Shown here one piece after another: positions 57,743 through 64,000 of a DNA stretch of 64,000 nucleotides. How positions within the stretch are numbered: position 1 is the first letter of the stretch; the number at the start of each line of letters is the position of its first letter. A program made the position numbers and the translations under genes. The DNA comes from Streptomyces mashuensis (GTDB lineage Bacteria; Actinomycetota; Actinomycetes; Streptomycetales; Streptomycetaceae). The notes below the pieces were generated by a model, which worked only from the letters and a program-made list of their open reading frames with translations, did no database searches and was not told where the DNA came from. The stretch covers positions 1 through 64,000 of the forward strand of contig NZ_BNBD01000009.1 in the NCBI RefSeq assembly GCF_014654785.1. Direction: 5' to 3'.

Positions 57743-60325
57743 ATGCAGTCCCCCTGTCCCTCCTGCGGCGCAGCGTTCGTGCCGGGGGCACGCCTGTGCA
57801 TGCAATGCGGCAGACAGCGACCGGAGACGGAAGGGGCACCGGGCGCCGCGCCGGGCGCGATACCCGCGGCGGGCCCCGCGCCCGCCCCGTTCGCGCCCCC
57901 GGCGGCTCCCCCCGCCGCGCCCCCCATGCCGGCCCCTGCTCCGGCCCCCATGCCGGCCACGCAGGCCATGCCGGTCGCCCCTCCGCTGCCGCCCGCCGCG
58001 CCCGCCACCGCCCCCGGCCTCCCGGCCATGCCCCCGCCGCCGGGCGCGCCGCCCGCGCCGGGATACGCCCCGGGGTACGCACCGCCCGGGTACGCGCCCG
58101 GCGCGCCGGTGCCCACCCCCGCCTCGCTCTTCTTCCGCCGTGTCGTCGCCGGCGACTGGCAGGGCGCGGCCAAGGCCGCGCTGTGGCCCCTCGGCCTCTT
58201 CCTCGTCCTCGCCCTGCTGCTGTCCCTGCCGTGGTCCGACGACTACGACGAGATCGGCCTCGGCGACTGGTCCGACCGCTTCCCCGTCGCCGTCGCCCTC
58301 CTGCTCCAGGGCCTCGGCGCCGGCCTCGACTTCGAGACGACCCGCGAGGGCGGCGGCCTGATCACCCTCCTTTTCAGCGGCCGCGGTTCGCTGTCGGTGC
58401 TGCCGCTGACCATCACCCTGCTGTGGGCCGGCGCGCTCGCCGTCGGCGCCCGCCGGCTGCGCCGGCAGCCGGGCCCGGTCACCGGCGGTACGGGTGCCGA
58501 CGCCGTCGTCCGCATCGCGCTGCTCTGCGGCGCCGGCACGCTGCTGCTCGGCTTCCTCGGCGACCTCGACCTCCAGGTGGTCAAGGTCTCCCTCTCCCCC
58601 TTCCTCGCCGCGCTCTGCGCGGCCCTGCTCGCCGCCGCCGTCAGCGGTGCGGTGCTCTACCGCGAGGCGCTGTGCGCCCGCTGGGGCGCCGGCGCGCTGA
58701 TGCTGACGAGGGCGTGGGGCACGGCCCTGCGCGCCCTCGGCATGATGACGGCGCTCTGCGCGCTCGTGGTGCTCATCGTCTTCGCCTGCTCGGACGACGC
58801 GGACGGCTCGTCCTTCCTCACCCTGCTCCCCCTCCTGGTCAACGCCGGCCTGGTCGCCCTCGGCGTGTCCTGGGGCGCGTCCTCCGAGGTGTCCACGACG
58901 AGCGGCGAGGGCCGCAGCACGTACGACAGCTTCGGCCTCGCCCGCCTCGGCGAGGAGGCCGGCGGCTGGGCCCAGGCCGGCGCGGTCGTCCTCGGCGTCG
59001 TCTGCGCGGTGCTGCTCGCGGTCACCATCGCCCGCCGCTCCGCCGACCGGCGCGAACAGGTGCTGTCCGGCCTTTTCTTCCTCGTCGTGCTCTGCCTGCT
59101 GGCCCTCGTGTCCGGCGTGGAATGGGAGATGACGGCCGGGACGTCGTTCTCCTACCGCACCCGCACCGTGACGACCTCGGCCGGCACGAACGCCGGCGAA
59201 CTGCTCCTGTTCGGACTGCTGTGGACGGCCGGGGCGGTGGGCCTGGCGGTGCTGCTGGGACGTACGGGCCTCATGGGTGGCGGCCCCGGCGGGGGTGGCG
59301 CGGGCGGCGGCCACGTGCCCCCCATGCCGGGCTTCGCGCCGGGCGCAGCGCCCGGCACGACGGCTTCCGTGACGACGGCTTCCGGCGCGCTGCTGGGCGC
59401 CCCCGCGATGCCGCCGGCGCCCCCGGGTACGGCGGCCACGCGCACCCGTAAGCCCGCGGCCGCGCCCCTCGGCGGCCGGCGCCCCATGGCGTGGCTCGGC
59501 CTCGGCGCGGCGGTGCTGCTGGTCGGCGGTGCGGCGGTGGGCGGCGTGGTGCTGACCCACGGCGACAAGCACGACGAGTCGAAGGGCGACAAGGTCGTCA
59601 CCGACCCCACCCCCGACGACATGCCGCCTCCCGGCCTCCCCACCCCGTCCACGTCCCCCTCGGCCACCCCCGAGCCGACCGCCCCGCCGACGACGGCGAC
59701 GCCGGAGGCGTCCCCGAGCGCGGAGGACCCGGCGGTGCCGTTCGGCGACGAGGTCCCGGGCGACCCGGGCGCGGACGGCGACGGCACGACGGGCAGCCCC
59801 GAGCCGTCCGCGAGCGCCTCGCCGGAACGTACGCGCACGCCGGAGCCCAAGCCGTCGGGGACGGCGGACAAGCCGGAGAAGCTGCCGGCGGGGTACGAGA
59901 TGAAGAGCGACCCGAAGGGGTTCAGGATCGCGGTGCCGGAGGGGTGGAAGCGTTCCCCCGGGGAGACGCAGGTCGACTACAAGCCGGCGAAGGGCAACGG
60001 GCTGCTGCGGATCGGTGTCCTGCCGAAGGCGAAGGACCGCTCGTACGACAACTTCCTCAAGCTGGAGGGTGGGAAGGACGGAGTGGCCAAGCGGAACGGC
60101 TACAAGCGCATCTCCCTGGAGAGGGCCACCATCCACGGCCGTCCCGGCGCCCGCTGGGAGTACACGTGGAAGGACGCCAGCGGCCGCACCCTCCACGCCA
60201 TCGACGAGGCGTACGTCACCGAGTCCGGGACCGAGTACGCCGTGTACTTCCGCAGTACCGACGCCGACTGGAAGAAGGACCGCAAGACCTTCGACACCGC
60301 CGTCGCCCACGCGGAGTTCCGCTGA
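57743..60325 (+). CDS. large zinc-ribbon membrane protein with C-terminal sensor-like domain
   Basis: An 860-aa protein. A zinc ribbon (CPSCGAAF and CMQCGRQR) is at residues 5-24, followed by about 100 residues of Ala/Pro/Met-rich linker. A block of about ten membrane helices follows (roughly 150-510), then a linker and another helix near 600 (AWLGLGAAVLLVGGAAVGGV). The outer part is a Thr/Pro/Glu-rich stalk and a domain of about 145 residues from GYEMKSDPKGFRIAVPEGWK to the end. That last domain is, as I recall, shared with membrane Ser/Thr kinases. ATG with GGAGC upstream. Function unknown; it may be a kinase-type sensor without the kinase. Confidence 0.7.
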   Translation: MQSPCPSCGAAFVPGARLCMQCGRQRPETEGAPGAAPGAIPAAGPAPAPFAPPAAPPAAPPMPAPAPAPMPATQAMPVAPPLPPAAPATAPGLPAMPPPPGAPPAPGYAPGYAPPGYAPGAPVPTPASLFFRRVVAGDWQGAAKAALWPLGLFLVLALLLSLPWSDDYDEIGLGDWSDRFPVAVALLLQGLGAGLDFETTREGGGLITLLFSGRGSLSVLPLTITLLWAGALAVGARRLRRQPGPVTGGTGADAVVRIALLCGAGTLLLGFLGDLDLQVVKVSLSPFLAALCAALLAAAVSGAVLYREALCARWGAGALMLTRAWGTALRALGMMTALCALVVLIVFACSDDADGSSFLTLLPLLVNAGLVALGVSWGASSEVSTTSGEGRSTYDSFGLARLGEEAGGWAQAGAVVLGVVCAVLLAVTIARRSADRREQVLSGLFFLVVLCLLALVSGVEWEMTAGTSFSYRTRTVTTSAGTNAGELLLFGLLWTAGAVGLAVLLGRTGLMGGGPGGGGAGGGHVPPMPGFAPGAAPGTTASVTTASGALLGAPAMPPAPPGTAATRTRKPAAAPLGGRRPMAWLGLGAAVLLVGGAAVGGVVLTHGDKHDESKGDKVVTDPTPDDMPPPGLPTPSTSPSATPEPTAPPTTATPEASPSAEDPAVPFGDEVPGDPGADGDGTTGSPEPSASASPERTRTPEPKPSGTADKPEKLPAGYEMKSDPKGFRIAVPEGWKRSPGETQVDYKPAKGNGLLRIGVLPKAKDRSYDNFLKLEGGKDGVAKRNGYKRISLERATIHGRPGARWEYTWKDASGRTLHAIDEAYVTESGTEYAVYFRSTDADWKKDRKTFDTAVAHAEFR

Positions 60326-60397
60326 CCGCCGGGGGCTCCCCCGAGGCACCGCCATAGACTGCGGGTGTCCGTACCTGCGAGCCTGGGAGCCCCCGCC

Positions 60398-61693
60398 GTG
60401 ACCGAGTCCTCTGCCGAACACAGCGCCGAGCACAGCGCCGATGTGATCGTCGTCGGGGCGGGCCCGGCCGGGTCGACGGCCGCCTACCACCTGGCCAAGG
60501 CGGGGCTCGACGTCCTCCTGCTGGAGAAGACCGCCTTCCCGCGCGAGAAGGTGTGCGGCGACGGCCTGACGCCGCGTGCCGTGAAGCAGCTCGTGGCGAT
60601 GGGCATCGACATCTCCGAGGAGGCCGGCTGGCTGCGCAACAAGGGTCTGCGCATCATCGGCGGCGGGGTGCGGCTCCAGCTGGACTGGCCCGACCTGGCC
60701 TCGTTCCCCGACTACGGTCTCGTGCGCAAGCGTGACGACTTCGACGAGCAGCTGGCGCGGCAGGCCGTGAAGGCCGGGGCCCGGCTGTACGAGCGCTGCA
60801 ACGTGGGCGCGCCGGTCGTCGACGGCCGCACCGGGCACATCGTGGGCGTGGAGGCGCGGCTCGGCGAGGAGAAGCGGCCGGTGAGGTTCTCGGCGCCGCT
60901 CGTGGTGGCCGCCGACGGCAACTCGTCCCGGCTGTCGCTGGCCATGGGGCTGCACCGGCGCGAGGACCGGCCGATGGGCGTGGCGGTGCGCACGTACTTC
61001 ACGTCGCCGCGGCACGACGACGACTACCTGGAGTCGTGGCTGGAGCTGTGGGACCGGCGCGGTCCGCAGGACCGGCTGCTGCCGGGCTACGGCTGGATCT
61101 TCGGCATGGGCGACGGCACGAGCAACGTCGGCCTGGGCGTGCTCAACACGTCCGACTCCTTCAAGGAGCTGGACTGGCGCGAGGTGCTCAAGGCGTGGTG
61201 CGCGTCGATGCCGGAGGACTGGGGCTACACGCCGGAGAACATGACGGGCCCGATCCGGGGTGCGGCGCTGCCGATGGCGTTCAACCGGCAGCCGCACTAC
61301 ACGCGCGGTCTGCTGCTGGTCGGTGACGCGGGCGGGCTGGTGAACCCGTTCAACGGCGAGGGCATCGCGTACGCGATGGAGTCGGGCCAGATCGCGGCCG
61401 AGGTGATCGTGCAGGCGCATGCCCGCGCCACGTACGCGCAGCGGGAGCTGGCGCTCCAGCGCTACCCGAAGATCCTCAAGGACACGTACGGCGGCTACTA
61501 CACGCTGGGCCGGGCGTTCGTGAAGCTCATCGGCAATCCGAAGGTGATGCGGATCGCGACCGAGCGGGGTCTGACGCATCCGCTGCTGATGCGTTTCACG
61601 CTGAAGATGCTGGCGAACCTGACCGACCCGACCGGTGGGGACGCGATGGACCGCATCATCAACGGGCTGAGCCGGGTCGCGCCGCGCTCGTAA
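60398..61693 (+). CDS. geranylgeranyl reductase family FAD-dependent oxidoreductase
   Basis: A 431-aa flavoprotein. VIVVGAGPAGSTAAYHLAKA binds FAD and RGLLLVGDAGGLVNPFNGEG is the family's second FAD motif; ADGNSSRLSLAMG lies between. Family members reduce double bonds of prenyl chains, e.g. of menaquinone. Here saturation of the menaquinone tail is plausible. GTG at 60398 after GGGAG; TAGACT at 60355 may be its -10. In S. coelicolor I recall this gene directly before nuoA; here a secreted protein follows instead. Confidence 0.86.
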   Translation: MTESSAEHSAEHSADVIVVGAGPAGSTAAYHLAKAGLDVLLLEKTAFPREKVCGDGLTPRAVKQLVAMGIDISEEAGWLRNKGLRIIGGGVRLQLDWPDLASFPDYGLVRKRDDFDEQLARQAVKAGARLYERCNVGAPVVDGRTGHIVGVEARLGEEKRPVRFSAPLVVAADGNSSRLSLAMGLHRREDRPMGVAVRTYFTSPRHDDDYLESWLELWDRRGPQDRLLPGYGWIFGMGDGTSNVGLGVLNTSDSFKELDWREVLKAWCASMPEDWGYTPENMTGPIRGAALPMAFNRQPHYTRGLLLVGDAGGLVNPFNGEGIAYAMESGQIAAEVIVQAHARATYAQRELALQRYPKILKDTYGGYYTLGRAFVKLIGNPKVMRIATERGLTHPLLMRFTLKMLANLTDPTGGDAMDRIINGLSRVAPRS

Positions 61694-61804
61694 GGCGTCG
61701 GCGGGCGCAGGCAGCGCAGTCGTCAGCGGACGTCAGCGTTTGGGGCGAATTCACCCTTCCGTGTAGCTTTCCCGCCGTTTCGGTGTGTCGGCTGCACGGA
61801 AGTA

Positions 61805-61849
61805 ACGAGGAGAGTCCGGTTCCGCTTGGGGCCGGAAGGGCTCCCTCGT
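61805..61849 (+). promoter_or_regulatory. structured leader of the secreted protein gene
   Basis: Stem ACGAGG/CCTCGT with inner GAG/CTC and TCCGG/CCGGA pairings and a 12-nt loop, just before GAAGGGA and the ATG at 61867. It could be a leader hairpin or terminator-like attenuator. No known riboswitch class recognised. A candidate promoter (TTGGGG, 18 nt, TAGCTT) lies near 61740. Confidence 0.35.
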
Positions 61850-61866
61850 GAAGGGATTGCGCTCTC

Positions 61867-62391
61867 ATGGATCACACGAAGAGACGTTCCGTCCGTACGA
61901 CAGCCCGGCGGGCGACGCGGCTGGCCACCGTGGCCGCGCTCGCCCTCCTCCCCTCCGTCGCGCTCGGCGCGACGCCGGCGCACGCCGTGACGTCCTGCCT
62001 GGTCAACGGCGTTGCGGTGACCGGCAATGTCAACGGCACGCCGTTCAACGACACGATCCGCTGCTCGGGGGTGGACCGTGACACGTTCGTGGACGGCCAC
62101 GGCGGCGACGACGTGATCATCCTCGACGGGGTCGTCGAGGGCCGCGTGTTCGGCGGGGACGGCGCGGACCACATCATGGTCCGCAGCCCCGGCTACGTCG
62201 AGGGCAAGGTCAACGGCGGCCACGGGCCGGACCGTATCGACATCACCACCGTCCAGCCGCACGGCCGCGTCCAGGGCGCCGACGGCAACGACACCATCGA
62301 CGTCCACTACAACCGGGGCATCGTCGACGCCGGCGACGGCTTCGACTTCTGCCTCGTCGAGCGCGGCCACCCGGCGCTCAACTGCCCCTGA
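61867..62391 (+). CDS. small secreted protein with RTX-like Gly/Asp motifs
   Basis: A 174-aa secreted protein. The signal peptide runs to about residue 41 (ATLATVAALALLPSVALG with cleavage at AHA). The mature part has repeats similar to calcium-binding RTX nonapeptides (DGHGGDDVIILDG, FGGDGADHIMV, NGGHGPDRIDI, QGADGNDTIDV) at about 21-residue spacing, forming a beta-roll-like solenoid. Three Cys (one near 45, one near 67, then near the end). The ATG follows GAAGGGA. Role unknown, perhaps calcium-dependent folding outside the cell. Confidence 0.78.
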   Translation: MDHTKRRSVRTTARRATRLATVAALALLPSVALGATPAHAVTSCLVNGVAVTGNVNGTPFNDTIRCSGVDRDTFVDGHGGDDVIILDGVVEGRVFGGDGADHIMVRSPGYVEGKVNGGHGPDRIDITTVQPHGRVQGADGNDTIDVHYNRGIVDAGDGFDFCLVERGHPALNCP

Positions 62392-62471
62392 CCGGCCACC
62401 CGGTGGGAAGCGCCGCCCGCCGTGCGCATGCCCCCGCACGGCGGGCGGTCCGGGCCCTGCGCGAGCCGGTG

Positions 62472-62570
62472 TCAGAGGATGGAGTACACGGTGTGGATCA
62501 CGCTGGAGGCGAGGGCGCTGAGGAAGACCACGGCGGAGCCCAGAAGCGAGCCGATGATGGGGAGCAGCAT
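62472..62570 (-). CDS. small hydrophobic protein (32 aa)
   Basis: ATG at 62570 with AGGA seven nt upstream. The peptide starts MLLPIIGSLLGSAVVFLSAL and ends in VYSIL: one membrane helix, almost no charged residues. Size and hydrophobicity recall small membrane peptides such as type I toxins or membrane regulators, but there is no further evidence. It lies in an otherwise empty gap between two plus-strand genes. Confidence 0.45.
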   Translation of the reverse strand: MLLPIIGSLLGSAVVFLSALASSVIHTVYSIL

Positions 62571-62694
62571 CCTGTATTCCTGTCGTACGAGCCGCTCATA
62601 TGGCGGCCGGGTGCATGGTCAACGACCGTCCGCCTCCACCGGACACGCGGAAATCCCTTGTGCGGAGGTGACGTTGCGCGCTTACCGTGACGCG

Positions 62695-63249
62695 GTGACA
62701 ACTCAGGTGATCGTGCTCAACGGCGGTTCCAGCGCGGGGAAGACGAGTCTTGCCCGCTGCCTGCAGGAGGAGGTGCTGCCCGGCCCGTGGCTCGTCCTGG
62801 GCGTGGACACGCTGATCGAGACGATGCCGGCGTGGATGGCGTCGGCGGACCCCGAACAGCAGCCCGGTGGTGGCCTCGTCCTGGGCAGCGACGGCGAGGT
62901 GACCGTCGGTCCCGCCTTCCGTGCGCTGGAGACGGCGTGGTACGAGGGCGTCGCCGCCATGGCGCGGGCCGGGGCGCGCATCGTCCTCGACGAGGTGCTC
63001 CTCGACGGCGGCGACGGCCAGGAACGGCTGCTCAAGGCCCTCGGCGGACTCGACGTGCTGTGGGTCGGCGTCCGCTGCGACGGCGAGGTGGCCGCGGCCC
63101 GGGAGGCCGCGCGCGGCGACCGGGTGCCGGGCATGGCGCTCCGGCAGGCCGGGGCCGTCCACCGGGGCATGCGATACGACGTCGAGGTCGACACGACGTA
63201 CGCCGAGCCGCTCGCGTGCGCCCGTGCCGTCGCGGCGAGCATCGGATGA
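62695..63249 (+). CDS. chloramphenicol-phosphotransferase-like P-loop kinase
   Basis: A 184-aa P-loop protein: VIVLNGGSSAGKTSLARCLQ (Walker A), LGVDTLIETMPAWM, VLDEVLLDG (Walker B-like Asp) and VGVRCDGEVAAAREAARGDR. The family contains chloramphenicol 3-O-phosphotransferase, but many members act on other small molecules. Resistance is therefore only a possibility. The GTG at 62695 is 6 nt after TACCGT and has no Shine-Dalgarno, so it may be leaderless; GTG 62668 is an alternative. The next gene follows by 32 nt. Confidence 0.8.
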   Translation: MTTQVIVLNGGSSAGKTSLARCLQEEVLPGPWLVLGVDTLIETMPAWMASADPEQQPGGGLVLGSDGEVTVGPAFRALETAWYEGVAAMARAGARIVLDEVLLDGGDGQERLLKALGGLDVLWVGVRCDGEVAAAREAARGDRVPGMALRQAGAVHRGMRYDVEVDTTYAEPLACARAVAASIG

Positions 63250-63281
63250 GGACTGGATCTGGATGAGAGCCCGGTGAGCCG

Positions 63282-63827
63282 ATGACCCCCTACTCCCTGG
63301 CGTTCTTCCTGGACGTCGTCACGACCGGCACGGTGCTCGGCGCGGGCCCGGCGGACGGGCCCGGCCGCGTGAGCGACGCGCTGGGCGCGGACTTCGCCGA
63401 GAACTGCTTCGGCCGCACCGCCATGACGCGCGATTACGGCCTGCCGGAGTTCTACTGGACGCGCGAGTCGCCCGACGCCCCGTGGGAGGGGCACCACTTC
63501 ACGGTGCAGGTGCACCGCCTCGCGTACGGCCGCCGCGGCGCGGCCGGCGCGGTGCTGCACGAGCGGTACGGGCGGTTCCCGCGCCGGCTGCCGTTCGAGA
63601 AGCTGGCGCGGATGCTGGAGCGGCGCGGCACGCCGCTGGTGGAGGTGGCCGAGGACCCGGCCAACGCGCCGTACTACCGCAGGTTCTGGCAGCCGCGGGC
63701 CGAGGTGGCGATCAGCGTGATCGGCCTACGGGAGACCGGCATCACGCCGTCGCACCTGCGGTCCGGCGACGTCTACAGCATCAGCGCGGGCGTCGGAGCC
63801 GCAGGCGTCAGCCTGCCGACCGGCTGA
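63282..63827 (+). CDS. hypothetical protein
   Basis: A 181-aa soluble protein I do not recognise. It starts MTPYSLAFFLDVVTTGTVLG and holds YGLPEFYWTRES and FTVQVHRLAYGRRG. The pattern resembles the small Streptomyces proteins that occur as immunity-like or SMI1-like orphans, but that is only an impression. Follows the P-loop kinase gene by 32 nt, so cotranscription is likely. Its 3' end overlaps the convergent VOC gene by 20 bp. Confidence 0.6.
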   Translation: MTPYSLAFFLDVVTTGTVLGAGPADGPGRVSDALGADFAENCFGRTAMTRDYGLPEFYWTRESPDAPWEGHHFTVQVHRLAYGRRGAAGAVLHERYGRFPRRLPFEKLARMLERRGTPLVEVAEDPANAPYYRRFWQPRAEVAISVIGLRETGITPSHLRSGDVYSISAGVGAAGVSLPTG

Positions 63828-64000
63828 TGCAGAACGGCTGGCCCGCCGGGTCGAGCAGCACCGTCCAGTGCTCGCCGCCCGGCTGGAAGTCGGGCTTGGT
63901 GGCGCCCAGTTCGAGCAGGTACGCCTCCGCGGCGGCCGGGTCGTCGAACGACAGGTCCAGGTGGAACGGCAGCTCCTCCGCCGGCCAGTCCGGGGCGCGG
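63808..64000 (-). CDS. VOC (glyoxalase-like) family protein, 3' part
   Basis: The last 63 or so codons of a minus-strand gene that continues past the window end. The visible part reads ELPFHLDLSFDDPAAAEAYL, then LELGATKPDF and GEHWTVLLDPAGQPFCIS before the stop, the typical closing strand of Glyoxalase_6/VOC proteins (His and Asp of the metal/ligand site). Function beyond the fold is unclear. It converges on the hypothetical gene at 63282. Confidence 0.75.
   Translation of the reverse strand, partial: RAPDWPAEELPFHLDLSFDDPAAAEAYLLELGATKPDFQPGGEHWTVLLDPAGQPFCISRSAG

Noticed and set aside
57632..61579. 1315-codon open frame on the minus strand
   Set aside because: It is antisense to three well-supported genes (menG end, zinc-ribbon protein, reductase). 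High GC leaves such frames open; composition is Arg/Gly/His-rich without domains.
62695..63249. chloramphenicol resistance gene
   Set aside because: The fold matches the phosphotransferase family but sequence does not show the specific substrate; resistance is not claimed.

Overview
This window is chromosomal DNA from an actinomycete, almost certainly Streptomyces or a close relative. GC is very high, there are many GTG/TTG starts, and it carries the sporulation sigma factor BldN with its anti-sigma factor RsbN, the redox repressor Rex fused to a heme operon, a class I lysyl-tRNA synthetase and several genes of the futalosine (mqn) route to menaquinone. Most of the window is conserved core chromosome. 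I see no phage, IS element, conjugative element or complete CRISPR array. The 3' end of a 23S rRNA, a full 5S rRNA and the rrn terminator open the window.

Layout. 0.3-8 kb: acuC-type deacetylase, a phosphatase, a MerR/excisionase-like regulator (probable bdtA), the tiny ribosomal protein bS22, an epimerase, an acyltransferase, then rsbN and bldN on the minus strand. 8.2-16 kb: a HAD phosphatase, a glutaredoxin-like protein, and rex-hemA-hemC-hemD-hemB, whose five genes overlap by 4 bp and are preceded by an almost perfect Rex operator. 16-20.3 kb: a HATPase regulator and the divergent argS / lysS pair. 20.3-24.9 kb: two DUF3558 lipoproteins, RtcB, an SDR. 24.9-33 kb: hemL, a histidine phosphatase, a Tat lipoprotein deacetylase, and a system II cytochrome c maturation operon (tlpA-like, ccdA, resB, ccsB). 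34.4-39.6 kb: mqnL, mqnP, ubiX, an Lrp regulator and mqnE. 40-49 kb: a dicarboxylate symporter and a lipid-use group (TetR, acyl-CoA ligase, secreted lipase, AraC, second acyl-CoA ligase). 49-61.7 kb: cspA, mqnA, an esterase divergent from a Ser/Thr kinase, mqnC, a Uma2 protein, menG, a large zinc-ribbon membrane protein and a geranylgeranyl reductase. 61.7-64 kb: small accessory genes.

The common theme is respiration and redox: heme supply under NADH/NAD+ control by Rex, heme attachment to cytochrome c, and menaquinone synthesis (MqnA, MqnE, MqnC, MqnL, MqnP, UbiX, MenG, a side-chain reductase). MqnB and MqnD are not in the window. The most unusual item is a single 29-bp sequence resembling a type I-E CRISPR repeat in the mqnL-mqnP junction, apparently inserted with a 16-bp flanking duplication. 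Other points of interest are a candidate sigma-BldN promoter upstream of rsbN, leaderless-looking promoters at menaquinone genes, a dyad element before the Tat deacetylase, barrel-less amidohydrolase DNA behind mqnC, several short tandem repeats in gene junctions, and two small proteins (46 and 32 aa).
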